Positions 17,928-27,237 are shown, numbered from the stretch's first letter. The stretch: 64,000 bases of DNA from Candidatus Competibacter denitrificans Run_A_D11 (GCF_001051235.1 NZ_CBTJ020000020.1:62001-126000), one strand, 5' to 3'. Made by a program: numbers and translations. Notes: generated by a model not told the origin, from the sequence alone.

Positions 17928-19349
17928 ATGTCCGAAGAAACAGCGCCGCTTTATCAAAAGCGCATTCAAATTTATCCACGCTCGGTCAAAGGACGGTTTC
18001 GCAACCTTAAAACCGGCATGTTGGTGCTGGCTTACCTCATTTACTATCTGCTGCCTTGGTTACGTTGGGAGCGGCTCAACGCGCCCGATCAAGCGGTGCT
18101 CTACGATTTACCGGGGCGGCATTTTTACATTTTCGGTTTGACCATCCAGGTTCAGGATATTTTCTGGTTAGCGGGTGCATTGATTATCTTTGCTATTTTG
18201 CTGTTTTTTGTCACCGGATTGGCCGGACGGGTTTGGTGTGGTTATTTCTGTTTCCAGACCCTTTGGACAGATCTGTTTATTATGATTGAGCATTGGTTGC
18301 AGGGGGAGCGGCCGGCGCGGATGCGGCTCGATAAAGGGCCGTGGAATCGAGAAAAAATCATCAAGAAAGGAGGGACGTATGCCGTGTGGTTGCTGGTGGC
18401 GTTCTGGACCGGCCTGACCTTTACCATGTATTGGACCGACGCACCGACGCTGGTGGTTGATACCCTTCTGGGGCGGGCGCCGTATCCGGCCTATTTCACC
18501 ACCTTATTCTTAACGGCAACGACCTTCGTCATGGCTGGCTTGGCGCGCGAGCAGGTTTGCACCTATATGTGCCCCTATGCCCGCTTTCAGAGTGCCATGT
18601 TTGATCATGACACGCTCATCGTCTCGTATGACACAGCGCGAGGGGAGGGTGCGCGTGGGCGCGCTCATCTTGGTAAGGGCCTGAAACTGCGCGAGGAACG
18701 CCAAGCCCAGGGCGTCGGCGATTGCATTGAGTGCGGCTATTGCGTCCAAGTCTGTCCGGTGGGTATCGATATCCGTAAGGGCCTGCAATATCAGTGTATT
18801 TCCTGTGCGCTGTGCATCGATGCCTGTGACACGATCATGGATAATTTGCACTGGCCGCGTGGTCTGGTCGGCTATACGTCCGAAAACGCCCTCAATGGTC
18901 GGAAGACGACACTGCTTAAGCCCAAAACGGTTGGCTATGGTGTGATCCTGACGGCGGCTGTAGGTATTTTGACGTGGAGCATTTCAACAAGGGCACTGTA
19001 CACAGCGACGGTCGAGCAAATCCGCCAACCGCTCTACTCACAACTGACCGATGGCAGCATCCGCAATACCTATGAGATCAAGTTGAATAATAAGCTGACC
19101 GCACCGCTGACCATGGGCATCGGTATCGAAGGTACATCGTCGGCGATTTTAGATATGGAAGGGATGGAGCGAATTGAGCTGGAGCCGCAGGGGCGTATTA
19201 AGTTAGTGGCGCGTGTTCAGGTTCCACCCGACCCGACCGGCGTGGACGAAGAGATCGACTCCATCACGTTTGTCATTCAACCGGTGGCGGGAGTCACCGC
19301 CGATCCGATCCGCCGTGAAGTGCCGTTTTCGCGGCCGGAAACCGACTGA
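17928..19349 (+). CDS. ccoG: Cytochrome cbb3 oxidase accessory protein CcoG (FixG-like ferredoxin)
   Basis: A 473-residue protein starting at the ATG at 17928 after AGGTGG. Membrane helices occur in the first half and near residue 340. VWCGYFCFQTLW and CTYMCPYARFQ resemble NosR/NapH-type cysteine motifs, and two 4Fe-4S ferredoxin motifs follow: CIECGYCVQVCP and CISCALCIDACD. The C-terminal part is an immunoglobulin-like periplasmic domain. CcoG is proposed to reduce copper before insertion into the oxidase. It overlaps ccoH (TGATG). Confidence 0.95.
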   Translation: MSEETAPLYQKRIQIYPRSVKGRFRNLKTGMLVLAYLIYYLLPWLRWERLNAPDQAVLYDLPGRHFYIFGLTIQVQDIFWLAGALIIFAILLFFVTGLAGRVWCGYFCFQTLWTDLFIMIEHWLQGERPARMRLDKGPWNREKIIKKGGTYAVWLLVAFWTGLTFTMYWTDAPTLVVDTLLGRAPYPAYFTTLFLTATTFVMAGLAREQVCTYMCPYARFQSAMFDHDTLIVSYDTARGEGARGRAHLGKGLKLREERQAQGVGDCIECGYCVQVCPVGIDIRKGLQYQCISCALCIDACDTIMDNLHWPRGLVGYTSENALNGRKTTLLKPKTVGYGVILTAAVGILTWSISTRALYTATVEQIRQPLYSQLTDGSIRNTYEIKLNNKLTAPLTMGIGIEGTSSAILDMEGMERIELEPQGRIKLVARVQVPPDPTGVDEEIDSITFVIQPVAGVTADPIRREVPFSRPETD

Positions 19350-20143
19350 TGAGTGAAACATGGCTCGGCCTTTTGGGCGGTGTGGTGCTGATTCTGCTAG
19401 CCAATTGGCTATTGGTTCGCTTTGGGGGTAAGAGTGCCAATTACGCCGCTACGCTTGTCGCATTGGTGACCGTCGGACTCTATGTGCCCTATGCGATTCT
19501 CCGTTGGCCGGGTGGTGACCGTTTTGCACTGCATCTTGCCATCTTTTTGCTGACATCGCTGGGCTGCGGGATACTGTTCCGTGCCAATGGCCGAAATGAA
19601 GCGTTGCACTGGGGGCCGGCTGTGATCAGTGGGTTTTTCGTGCTCGTGGCAGTTTCGGGAGCGCTGTTCGCTATCGTGGCCGAACGGGGGATCACACCCT
19701 CTCTCAGCCGTTGGCTGTTTCCCGCCACTAGCAGTGGCCGAGAGGTCACCTCGGTATTTCCTGGCGTCATTTCTCACGATTTTCAGAAAAAAGAAGCGTT
19801 GTACAACGATTATCTGCAACAGGTGGAAGCGCAAAGGCAACGAGGCTGGCAAGTGCGGAAAGGCTGGCTCAATGAGCCGCTGGTCGATGTGCCAACCGTT
19901 TTTCGGGTCGCGGTACAAACTCGTGAGGGCCAGCCAGTGACGGAGGCAGAAGCTGGCGGTGAGTTTCTGCGCCCATCCGATAGCAAGCGGGATATGCCGT
20001 TTAAGCTCACTGAAACAGAGCCTGGTCTCTATCAATCGACAGTAACCCTGCCGCTGGCCGGCCGTTGGAATCTGGTGCTGCGTGTCCGCAGAGGCGAAGA
20101 TATACACGAAGTTCGCGCTGTCACCGAGATTTTGGGTCGCTAG
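19349..20143 (+). CDS. ccoH: FixH/CcoH family protein with extra N-terminal helices
   Basis: A 264-residue protein. The C-terminal portion matches FixH: a membrane helix (about 90-112), the [22 protein letters not shown] region and a periplasmic beta domain ending in the [10 protein letters not shown] pattern. Ahead of it are three additional hydrophobic helices (about 5-25, 32-51 and 58-77) that ordinary FixH (about 150-180 residues, one helix) lacks. CcoH is needed for stable cbb3 assembly and CcoI-dependent copper delivery. Start overlaps the ccoG stop; the next gene ccoI follows at once. The extension is not obviously a separate known family. Confidence 0.85.
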   Translation: MSETWLGLLGGVVLILLANWLLVRFGGKSANYAATLVALVTVGLYVPYAILRWPGGDRFALHLAIFLLTSLGCGILFRANGRNEALHWGPAVISGFFVLVAVSGALFAIVAERGITPSLSRWLFPATSSGREVTSVFPGVISHDFQKKEALYNDYLQQVEAQRQRGWQVRKGWLNEPLVDVPTVFRVAVQTREGQPVTEAEAGGEFLRPSDSKRDMPFKLTETEPGLYQSTVTLPLAGRWNLVLRVRRGEDIHEVRAVTEILGR

Positions 20144-20166
20144 CCCAGGCCGACGAGCGAACCCTG

Positions 20167-22629
20167 GTGCCTCTTTCCACCGAGCCGCTGACCCAGCAGG
20201 ATTCAGCGCCTGCTGCAACGAGCTGTTTTCACTGCGGCTTACCGGTGCCGCCTGGCGCGCGCTACGCCACGTTGATCGAGGGTCGGCGTGAGCCGATGTG
20301 TTGCCATGGCTGTGAGGCGGTCGCAGAAGCTATCGTCGCTGCCGGTTTGACGGAATTTTATCGGCATCGCAGCACGCCAGCGCGGCGTGGTGAGCAGTTG
20401 ATTCCTGAACAACTGCGCGGGTTGGAGCTGTACGACCGACCGGATCTGCAAAAGGATTTCGTGCGCGTCGAAAGTGAGCATGTGCGTGATGCCGCTTTGA
20501 TGATGGAAGGGATCGTTTGTGCAGCCTGCGTTTGGTTGAATGAACGGCATGTCACGCAGTTGCCGGGGGTGTTGGAATTCCGGGTGAATTATTCCAATCA
20601 CCGCGCCCGTGTCCGCTGGGATGAGCGTCAAATCCGGCTCAGTGAAATTCTGGCCGCCATCTCAGCCATCGGCTATCTGGCCCACCCGTTTGATGCTCGT
20701 CGCCAGGAAGTAGCCCAGAAACGCGAGCGTGCGGTAGCCCTGCGGCGTTTAGCGGTGGCGGGGCTTGGCTCGATGCAGGTCATGATGCTGGCAGTGGGCC
20801 TGTATGCCGGTGATTATCAAGGCATGGAGGAATGGATTCGGCAATTCTTGCGCTGGACTTGCCTGATTTTGACCGTGCCCGTCGTCGTCTATGCCGCCCA
20901 ACCGTTTTACGTCGCGGCCGAACGCGATCTGCGGCGGCGACAGCTCGGGATGGATGTGCCGGTCAGCTTGGCTATCGTGGCGGCATTTGTGGCCAGCGTT
21001 TGGTATACCTGGCAGGGCGGTGGCGAGGTCTACTACGACTCGGTGACGATGTTCGTGTTTTTTCTGCTCGCCGGCCGCTTTCTGGAAATGGCCGCTCGCC
21101 ATCGGGCCGGACAGATTTCCGAAGCCTTGGTGCGGATGTTACCGGCGACGGCTAACCGGATGGAAGCTGACGGCAGCGAACAGGTCGTCCCCGTGGCCGA
21201 ATTGAATCCCGGTGATCGGGTGTTGGTGCGGCCAGGCGAGATCATTCCGGCGGATGGTCAGATTGAAGAGGGCGCCAGCAGCGTCGATGAGTCGCTGTTG
21301 ACTGGGGAAAGTCTGCCGTTGGCGCGTGTCGTGGGCGACACGCTGATCGGCGGCGCGGTCAACGTGGAAAGCCCTCTGCTCATACGAATCGAAAAGATCG
21401 GTTCGGATACCGTCCTTTCAGGCATCGTGCGCTTGCTGGAGCGTGCCCAGGGCGAGAAACCCCGTCTGGCCCTATTGGCCGACCGGATTGCTGCTTGGTT
21501 TGTCGCCGCCTTATTGATAGTGGCGTTGATCGTCTTGTGCTCTTGGTGGTCTCTGCGCGATTTCGACACCGCGTTTCGTATTACCTTAGCGGTGCTGGTC
21601 GTCACCTGCCCGTGCGCGCTGTCTCTGGCCACCCCAACCGCGATTGTGGCGTCTACCGGTGCCCTAACCCGGCTCGGTTTGTTGACCACTCGCGGTCATG
21701 CATTGGAAACTTTAGCCCGTGCCAACCATTTGATTTTTGATAAGACGGGCACCTTGACCTATGGCCGACCGCATATTGTCGCGGTGGAGCCGACCGATAA
21801 TCGATTGCCCCACGACTGTCTGATCCTGGCCGGTGCGTTGGAACGCGGGTCCGAGCATCCTGTTGGCCGGGCGCTGGCTGAAGCCGCCGGCTCGGCTTTG
21901 CCTGATGTGACAGGATTGCGCAACACCCCGGGCAGCGGTGTCGAAGGGTGGATTGATGGCCGGCGATATCGCTTGGGGCGGGCTGAATTTGTCGCGGACT
22001 TGACCGGAAAACCGCTGGACGAGCGAAGCGATCATGATTCTGCCGGCACCTGGGTTGCACTGGCCAGTGACTCTGGGGTATTGGCTTGGTTTGGCTTGGC
22101 TGACGGGTTGCGGCCCGGTGCGGCGGAAGCGGTGGCGGCCCTGCAACGCCGAGGGTTAACGGTCGAGTTGCTCAGCGGTGATCGGCCAGCGGTCGTCGCC
22201 CATGTTGCCCAGATAGTGGGCATCGACCACGCCTTTGGCGGTATGTCGCCGCAAGATAAACTGAAACGGCTGCGAACGCTGCAACACGCGGGCAAAGTAG
22301 TCGCCATGGTCGGGGATGGGATCAACGATGCGCCGGTACTGGCGGCGGCTCAAGTCTCACTGGCGATGGGCGGAGGCACTCAGCTTGCCCATGCCACGGC
22401 TGACATGGTTCTGCTGTCCGAGCGGCTGGCGCATCTGGTCTGCGGGGTCGATATGGCACGGAAGACGCTCGTGGTTATGCGCCAGAACTTCGCCTGGGCT
22501 ATCGGTTACAATGTGATCGCACTGCCACTGGCCGCCGGTGGTTGGCTGACACCCTGGATGTCAGCCCTTGGCATGTCATTGAGTTCCCTACTGGTTGTGC
22601 TGAATGCGCTGCGACTGCGGCAAGCTTAA
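20167..22629 (+). CDS. ccoI: Copper-transporting P1B-type ATPase CcoI (FixI)
   Basis: About 820 residues from a GTG at 20167, 23 bases after ccoH. The N-terminus has the FixI-type cysteine cluster CFHC...CCHGC (residues about 20-49), then a heavy-metal domain with CAAC (about 118-121). The membrane metal site is CPC (Cys481, Cys483), the phosphorylated Asp is Asp525 in DKTGTLT, the SEHPVGRAL loop holds the P1B His-Pro, and GDGINDAP is the hinge. It exports copper for the CuB site of cbb3. An upstream in-frame start would overlap ccoH and is less likely. Confidence 0.95.
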   Translation: MPLSTEPLTQQDSAPAATSCFHCGLPVPPGARYATLIEGRREPMCCHGCEAVAEAIVAAGLTEFYRHRSTPARRGEQLIPEQLRGLELYDRPDLQKDFVRVESEHVRDAALMMEGIVCAACVWLNERHVTQLPGVLEFRVNYSNHRARVRWDERQIRLSEILAAISAIGYLAHPFDARRQEVAQKRERAVALRRLAVAGLGSMQVMMLAVGLYAGDYQGMEEWIRQFLRWTCLILTVPVVVYAAQPFYVAAERDLRRRQLGMDVPVSLAIVAAFVASVWYTWQGGGEVYYDSVTMFVFFLLAGRFLEMAARHRAGQISEALVRMLPATANRMEADGSEQVVPVAELNPGDRVLVRPGEIIPADGQIEEGASSVDESLLTGESLPLARVVGDTLIGGAVNVESPLLIRIEKIGSDTVLSGIVRLLERAQGEKPRLALLADRIAAWFVAALLIVALIVLCSWWSLRDFDTAFRITLAVLVVTCPCALSLATPTAIVASTGALTRLGLLTTRGHALETLARANHLIFDKTGTLTYGRPHIVAVEPTDNRLPHDCLILAGALERGSEHPVGRALAEAAGSALPDVTGLRNTPGSGVEGWIDGRRYRLGRAEFVADLTGKPLDERSDHDSAGTWVALASDSGVLAWFGLADGLRPGAAEAVAALQRRGLTVELLSGDRPAVVAHVAQIVGIDHAFGGMSPQDKLKRLRTLQHAGKVVAMVGDGINDAPVLAAAQVSLAMGGGTQLAHATADMVLLSERLAHLVCGVDMARKTLVVMRQNFAWAIGYNVIALPLAAGGWLTPWMSALGMSLSSLLVVLNALRLRQA

Positions 22630-22647
22630 GGCGAAAGCGAGGGTCTT

Positions 22648-22845
22648 GTGCGAATTCTTTACTTGCTGATACCGATGGCGTTGGGCGTTGCGGGTGTGGC
22701 GTTGTGGGCGTTTCTTTGGGCCGTGCGAACCGGTCAGTTCGACGATCTGGAAGGCCCGGCGTACCGAATCCTCATGGACGATGATGATCCGCGTCTTCCT
22801 CCCCAGCGGCCTGATGAGAATAGCGATAAATCATTGAATGAATGA
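22648..22845 (+). CDS. ccoS: Cytochrome cbb3 oxidase assembly protein CcoS
   Basis: A 65-residue protein with a GTG start. One helix (about 4-27) is followed by the CcoS signature: W-A-V-R-T-G-QFDDLEGPAYRIL and an acidic DDDDP stretch, then a polar tail. CcoS is required for cofactor insertion (heme b and copper) into CcoN. It is the usual last gene of the ccoGHIS operon and lies 18 bases after ccoI. Confidence 0.93.
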   Translation: MRILYLLIPMALGVAGVALWAFLWAVRTGQFDDLEGPAYRILMDDDDPRLPPQRPDENSDKSLNE

Positions 22846-22890
22846 AAAAAAAGTTTTAATATTTCACGGTAAATCATAAGGAGAAAAGCG

Positions 22891-22992
22891 ATGTTCACGT
22901 TTCAGAATTTCCCGATCATCATTCTCATTGTGTTGGTCATCATTTCATATCTGAGCTTTTTTTCAGCCGTGCCGTGGGGTAGCCTGTTTTAA
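22891..22992 (+). CDS. 33-residue hydrophobic peptide downstream of ccoS
   Basis: ATG at 22891, TAA at 22990-22992, with an AAGGAG ribosome site at the right distance. The product is a polar N-cap (MFTFQNFP), one very hydrophobic helix rich in Ile and Val, and a VPWGSLF end. It is 45 bases after ccoS on the same strand and before the terminator at 23068, so it is the last cistron of the ccoGHIS transcript. I do not recognise it; it does not resemble the N-terminus of the known small cbb3 subunit CcoM. Real translation is supported only by the ribosome site, composition and position. Confidence 0.6.
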   Translation: MFTFQNFPIIILIVLVIISYLSFFSAVPWGSLF

Positions 22993-23067
22993 GTCCCATC
23001 CGCTGGTTTCAGTTGCAGCAGCGCTTGGCGTCCGCGCTGCGCAGGTCTTCGATAGATTCTTGGTAGC

Positions 23068-23098
23068 CGCCTTCCACCGCAAGGGGAAGGCGTTTTTT
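23068..23098 (+). terminator. Rho-independent terminator after the ccoGHIS block
   Basis: CGCCTTCC (23068-23075 region) pairs with GGAAGGCG (23085-23092), followed by six T at 23093-23098. It lies about 76 bases after the 33-residue peptide gene and before birA. Confidence 0.75.
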
Positions 23099-23143
23099 AT
23101 GGGAGCTTGCTGAGTTGGCAGCAGAAGAGAGCGGTTTTTAGCC

Positions 23144-24130
23144 ATGGCGAATTGCAAATTAGCCCTTCTAAGAGCCTTAGCCGATGGTCGGAGCCATTCT
23201 AGCCAGGAGCTTCGCGACCGATTGCTGTTGGATGCTGTGATGCTCGAACAAAGCGTTCAGGAGTTACGCAAACTGGATTTGGCTATACAGGGTTCAGCCG
23301 ATGGTAATTTGACTTTACTCGAGCCGCTGGAATTGCTTGATGATGACGAGATCATCAGCGGCTTGGATCACAGCGCTCGTACCTGGCTCAGCCGCCTGGA
23401 AGTCCATCCGCTCATCGATTCGACCAATAGCTATTTGCTCACCCAAGCCGGCATGGACTGGTCCAGTGGTACGGTTTGTTTAGCAGAGATGCAGCAGATA
23501 GGCCGTGGGCGTCAGGGGCGGAGTTGGTTATCGCCCTTTGGCGCCAGCCTGGCCCTGTCGTTGCTCTGGCGCTTTAAGGCACCCTCGGCGGCGGTCGGCT
23601 TGAGTTTGGCAACCGGCATTGCCGTCGCCCGGGTTCTGCGGCAAGTGGGTGTCGCTGGTGTTGGCCTGAAATGGCCGAACGATGTCCTGTGTCAGGGGCG
23701 TAAACTTGGAGGCATTCTGCTGGAATCTGGGAACTCGCCCGGCGGTTTTTATGTGGTTGCTGGCATTGGGCTGAATGTGGCGCTGCCGCGCACGGTGGCA
23801 ACGGCCATTGATCAACCTTGGATTGATCTGCGAGAGATCTTGGGTGAAGAGTGCGTTTCCCGTAATCGATTAGCGGCGCTGTTAATCTCAGAGTTGCTGA
23901 CCTCTTTTGCGCTTTTTCAAGAGAACGGCTTTTCGGAAGAGCTAGCCGTCGCGTGGCAACATTTCGATGTGGTAGCGGGCCGTCGCGTGACGCTGAAATT
24001 ACCGAACAATGTTATACCCGGCATCGCGCGCGGCGTAGATGGCAGCGGTGCGCTGTTGCTCGAAACCGTTGATGGTCAATGGGTGCCTTATCTGGGCGGT
24101 GAAATCAGCTTGCGAGTTGATCAGACGTGA
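23144..24130 (+). CDS. birA: Bifunctional biotin-[acetyl-CoA-carboxylase] ligase / biotin repressor BirA
   Basis: A 328-residue protein with an N-terminal winged-helix domain (about 1-60) and a ligase domain. GRGRQGRSW (120-128) is the biotinyl-AMP loop and KWPNDV (176-181) carries the catalytic lysine. A C-terminal SH3-like domain (about 275-325) is present. It attaches biotin to acetyl-CoA carboxylase and, with the DNA-binding domain intact, may repress biotin genes. It overlaps coaX (TGATG), a pairing common in gammaproteobacteria. Confidence 0.95.
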   Translation: MANCKLALLRALADGRSHSSQELRDRLLLDAVMLEQSVQELRKLDLAIQGSADGNLTLLEPLELLDDDEIISGLDHSARTWLSRLEVHPLIDSTNSYLLTQAGMDWSSGTVCLAEMQQIGRGRQGRSWLSPFGASLALSLLWRFKAPSAAVGLSLATGIAVARVLRQVGVAGVGLKWPNDVLCQGRKLGGILLESGNSPGGFYVVAGIGLNVALPRTVATAIDQPWIDLREILGEECVSRNRLAALLISELLTSFALFQENGFSEELAVAWQHFDVVAGRRVTLKLPNNVIPGIARGVDGSGALLLETVDGQWVPYLGGEISLRVDQT

Positions 24131-24879
24131 TGCTTTTGGCGGATGTCGGCAATAGCCGGATCAAATGGGTTGTCGATGCGGATGGACGATGGCGAGTACG
24201 CGGCCAGATGGATCATGGCAAGATCGGGTGGGCAGAGCTTGCCCAACAGCAGTGGGGGGGGTTGCCCCGGCCGGCACGGGTACTGATCGTCAGTGTTGCC
24301 GGCCCGGCAGTTCGCGCCGCGCTCACCGAATGGGTCTGGCAAGCTTGGGGGATTGATGCTGAATTTGTGTTTTCGACAGCACAGGCCTGTGGGGTCCGCA
24401 ATGCGTATGCGGAACCGGCGCGGTTAGGTGCTGATCGTTGGGTGGCGATGATCGCAGCCCGTGATTTAGCCCGCCAAGCGTGCTATGTCGTGGATTGTGG
24501 CACCGCACTGACCCTTGATGCTTTAGCGGCCGATGGTCAACATCGGGGCGGGCTGATCGTGCCGGGGATTCGGTTGATGCGCCAGGCGCTCTATCGGGAC
24601 ACCCGACAGATTCCAGCGGAAGAGGGGGAACCTCACCTCTTCGGGCAAAGCACCCGCAATGCCGTTTGGGGGGGGGCCATCTATGCAGTCGCCGCCACCA
24701 TCGACGGGATTACCGAGCGAATGATGGCGGTTGGCGGTCAGGGAATACGGTTTTTGACCGGCGGTGGAGCGGAGATCATCCTTCCTTACTTACAAGGGTC
24801 ATTTCGACTAGAACCCGATCTGATTTTTCACGGCCTTCGAGTCCTAGCCGAGCAAAACGACCACTCGCCGGTTGGTTAA
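24130..24879 (+). CDS. coaX: Type III pantothenate kinase CoaX
   Basis: About 249 residues; ATG at 24130 overlaps the birA TGA, with a GTG three bases upstream as the alternative start. N-terminal DVGNSRIKW is the phosphate motif of the acetate-kinase fold, GADRWVAM is the middle conserved loop, and DCGTALTLDAL supplies the catalytic Asp region. It phosphorylates pantothenate in the first step of coenzyme A synthesis, is insensitive to CoA feedback and uses a monovalent cation in this family. Confidence 0.94.
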   Translation: MLLADVGNSRIKWVVDADGRWRVRGQMDHGKIGWAELAQQQWGGLPRPARVLIVSVAGPAVRAALTEWVWQAWGIDAEFVFSTAQACGVRNAYAEPARLGADRWVAMIAARDLARQACYVVDCGTALTLDALAADGQHRGGLIVPGIRLMRQALYRDTRQIPAEEGEPHLFGQSTRNAVWGGAIYAVAATIDGITERMMAVGGQGIRFLTGGGAEIILPYLQGSFRLEPDLIFHGLRVLAEQNDHSPVG

Positions 24880-24901
24880 ATGACCTAGTAGATCATCCAG
24901 G

Positions 24902-25342
24902 CTATCGGCCATCCCACTGCGGATCGTCTTCATACCGATAACGGTAACGGTCATCCCGATAGCCATCGTTATAGCCATTACCGTAATAATCGCTATCCCC
25001 GCAATTGTAGTAAGTCCTGCCATCCACCATGACGGAATTACAGCTCCGTCCGGCAGGAGCCGGCCCTCGTGCCGCGTTTGCGATAGCCGAGCCGACAATA
25101 GCGCCGACGGCTAAGCCTGCTATAGCCGCGCCTGGTCCTGGCCCGTGATGACGACGACCAGGGCCAGGGCCAGGGCCAGGCGGTCCACCCATAGGACCGG
25201 GCGGTCCACCGATAGGGCCAGGTCCGCCTGGACCTCTAAGCCAGGGGCCACCACCGCCATCCCATGCAGTCGCGTTATAGGACGGAACGATGAGGGTCGC
25301 CGCCATCCCCGCTCCAACCAGCAACCGTTTGAATGCGTTCAT
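24902..25342 (-). CDS. Exported Gly/Pro-rich protein with glycine-zipper helix
   Basis: A 146-residue protein. Residues 1-26 are a signal peptide. Residues about 28-75 are low-complexity Gly/Pro repeats of GGPPGP and GPGPG type ending in RRHHGPGPG. Residues about 76-92 form a glycine-zipper segment (AAIAGLAVGAIVGSAIANAA), and the tail has two cysteines (SCNS and YNCGD) and a Tyr/Arg/Asp-rich end. I do not recognise a named family; the plan resembles small envelope proteins with a glycine-zipper domain. It is convergent with coaX with 22 bases between. Confidence 0.7.
   Translation of the reverse strand: MNAFKRLLVGAGMAATLIVPSYNATAWDGGGGPWLRGPGGPGPIGGPPGPMGGPPGPGPGPGRRHHGPGPGAAIAGLAVGAIVGSAIANAARGPAPAGRSCNSVMVDGRTYYNCGDSDYYGNGYNDGYRDDRYRYRYEDDPQWDGR
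25160..25224. repeat. Short tandem repeats inside the Gly/Pro-rich gene
   Basis: GGGCCA occurs three times in a row at about 25161-25178, then a CGGTCCACC-N-ATAGG unit occurs twice (starting about 25180 and 25202). They encode the Gly-Pro repeats and would be prone to slippage and length variation. Confidence 0.65.
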
Positions 25343-25639
25343 CGCGTTATCTCACAGAAAATCGATTGTAAACCAGCATTGCTGCAACCAGCTTTGCGCC
25401 GCCACCGGGGTCCGGTATCTGAATTAGATGCTTTACAACCTGAACGTTTGCCAAATAAAACGGATCAAGACAATTTATTTTAGTCTACTGGGTGATAAGT
25501 TGTCCCCTAGAACGCTCAGGCTGTTTGAACCGGATGACTGAGACCCGCAACATGGCAGAATGTGGTGCCTGGCGATTACATGGAGATTGTCGAATGCGCT
25601 AAGCTTTGCCGCTCACTTATCTTTAGACGAACGTTCATC

Positions 25640-26236
25640 ATGGATCTGCTCACACGCATCAGCGGGCATTTTGCCGCTAGTCTCCAGTCCAAGCAACGTA
25701 CCCTGGAGGTGATGGGACCACAAATTGCCCGCGCCGCTGACTATCTGGCTCAGCAATTTCGGCAAGGTAAAAAAGTGTTGGTTTGCGGGAACGGTGGTTC
25801 TGCGGCCGACGCGCAACATTTTGCTGCTGAACTGGTCAACCGTTTCGAGATCGAACGTCCCGGGTTACCGGCTATCGCCCTGACTACTGACAGCTCAGCC
25901 CTTACGTCCATTGGCAACGATGATGCGTTTGAGCAAATTTTCGCGCGTCAGGTTCAGGCGTTAGGGAACACCGGTGATGTGTTGCTGGCGATTTCCACCA
26001 GTGGTAACTCGCCGAATGTGTTAGCCGCTATGGCTGTTGCCCGCCGGATGGGAATGGCAACAGTGGCCCTGACTGGAGGGAATGGTGGGCGCATCAGCCG
26101 ACAAATCACCGCCCAGGACATAGAGATTCGCGTGGCGGCGACCACAACCGCCCGCATCCAGGAAATTCATATTCTCGTGATCCACTGCCTGTGCGATGGC
26201 GTGGATTGGCTGTTGTTTGGAAAGGAGCAAACATGA
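25640..26236 (+). CDS. diaA: SIS-domain protein DiaA (GmhA-like)
   Basis: A 198-residue protein with a single SIS fold: CGNGGSAADAQHFAAEL (residues about 51-67), TTDSSALTSIGND, and SISTSGNSPN-type phosphosugar loop (AISTSGNSPNVLAA). DiaA binds DnaA and promotes ordered initiation of replication; GmhA, its paralogue, isomerises sedoheptulose 7-phosphate. The following dolP-type gene, as in the E. coli yraM-yraN-diaA-yraP order, favours DiaA. It overlaps the next gene by 4 bases (ATGA). A poor ribosome site precedes ATG 25640; an upstream ATG at 25562 would add 26 residues. Confidence 0.85.
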   Translation: MDLLTRISGHFAASLQSKQRTLEVMGPQIARAADYLAQQFRQGKKVLVCGNGGSAADAQHFAAELVNRFEIERPGLPAIALTTDSSALTSIGNDDAFEQIFARQVQALGNTGDVLLAISTSGNSPNVLAAMAVARRMGMATVALTGGNGGRISRQITAQDIEIRVAATTTARIQEIHILVIHCLCDGVDWLLFGKEQT

Positions 26237-26820
26237 AAGCACGTCAATTGATGCTGGCCAGCGCGGTGCTGGTCGGCTCGCTGTTGTCAAGCGGCTGTGT
26301 TGGGCTTTTGGTCGGTGGGACGGCGGCAGTCGGCGTCGGCATGGCACATGACCGCAGGACCACTGGCACACTGGTCGATGATCAGACGATTGGATTAAAG
26401 GTCACCGCCGCGCTGGATCGGCAATTGCCAAGCGGTAATCGGATCAGCGCAACCAGCTACAACGCGGTCGTTTTATTGACCGGAGAGGCCGCATCGGAGG
26501 ATATGCGGCGGCAGGCCGAGTTCATAGCGCGTGGGGTCATGCCACCTCCGCGGGAGGTTTACAACGAGGTCGTGGTCGGTCCTGCCAGCCCGTTGTCCGC
26601 GCGCAGCAATGATGCTTTGTTGACCACCAAAGCCAAAGCCGCTCTATTTAAAATTCAAATCAAGGATTTTGACCCGACGCGAGTCAAAGTGGTTACTGAT
26701 CGGAGTGTGGTGTATTTATTGGGGCTGGTTCGGCCCAGTGAGGGAGATGCCGCTGCTAACGTTGTCAGCCAAATAGGTGGTGTCCACCAGGTGGTAACGC
26801 TGTTCGAGTTTATCAACTGA
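26233..26820 (+). CDS. dolP: BON-domain outer-membrane lipoprotein DolP (YraP)
   Basis: A 195-residue lipoprotein. The signal peptide ends in the lipobox LLSSGC (Cys at about 22), followed by a glycine-rich stretch and two BON domains (about 45-112 and 125-193). DolP maintains outer-membrane integrity and influences the BAM complex at sites of anionic phospholipid. Start ATG at 26233 overlaps diaA, as in other gammaproteobacteria. The gene converges on sspB with 18 bases between stops. Confidence 0.9.
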   Translation: MKARQLMLASAVLVGSLLSSGCVGLLVGGTAAVGVGMAHDRRTTGTLVDDQTIGLKVTAALDRQLPSGNRISATSYNAVVLLTGEAASEDMRRQAEFIARGVMPPPREVYNEVVVGPASPLSARSNDALLTTKAKAALFKIQIKDFDPTRVKVVTDRSVVYLLGLVRPSEGDAAANVVSQIGGVHQVVTLFEFIN

Positions 26821-26821
26821 C

Positions 26822-26843
26822 AATAGCACGACCGACTGCTATT
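26822..26843. terminator. Hairpin between convergent dolP and sspB
   Basis: AATAGCA (26822-26828) and TGCTATT (26837-26843) form a perfect seven-pair stem around an eight-base loop exactly in the gap between the two stop codons. T-runs are short on both sides, so it may act weakly in both directions. Confidence 0.45.
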
Positions 26844-27237
26844 TGACGATTTTCAGCGTCGGCTTCCGTTCTGGGCGTCCGCTGGTTTTTTCAGCAGGTG
26901 GCGGTGGCGGGGGTTCGTCGCCGTCACTTTGCTCCTCGCTAAACGCCATCCCGTGGCCGTTCTCACGCGCATAGACCGCTAAAACCGCAGTGACAGGAAC
27001 TCGCACGGTGCGGGCAACGCCCCCGAAGCGGGCATTGAATTCGATCCACTCATTGCCCAGGTGTAAAGCGCGTACTGCCGATCCATTGATATTCAGCACA
27101 ATACGCCCTTCCTGCACATGCTGTTTGGGTACTTCCACGCCCGGCGCTTCAGCGTTGACCACCAGGTGTGGAGTCAGACCATTGTCTTCAATCCATTCGT
27201 AAAACGCACGGATCAGATAGGGGCGATTAGAGGTCAT
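26839..27237 (-). CDS. sspB: ClpXP adaptor (stringent starvation protein B) SspB
   Basis: A 132-residue protein. The N-terminal fold begins with RPYLIRAFYEWIEDNGLTPHL, the SspB signature, and contains the NINGSAVRALHLGN strand that binds the ssrA tag. The C-terminal third is a flexible acidic and Pro-rich linker ending in the ClpX-binding tail PTLKIVK. SspB tethers ssrA-tagged proteins to ClpXP. The gene lies 112 bases downstream of petC; sspA, which often separates petC and sspB, is absent here. Confidence 0.93.
   Translation of the reverse strand: MTSNRPYLIRAFYEWIEDNGLTPHLVVNAEAPGVEVPKQHVQEGRIVLNINGSAVRALHLGNEWIEFNARFGGVARTVRVPVTAVLAVYARENGHGMAFSEEQSDGDEPPPPPPAEKTSGRPERKPTLKIVK

Noticed and set aside
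25161..25224. Short repeats that might suggest a CRISPR-like array
   Set aside because: Units are 6-20 bases, contiguous and in frame inside a Gly/Pro-rich gene, with no spacers or cas genes.
25640..26236. Phosphoheptose isomerase GmhA
   Set aside because: The SIS fold is compatible, but the direct dolP neighbour favours DiaA; GmhA cannot be fully excluded.
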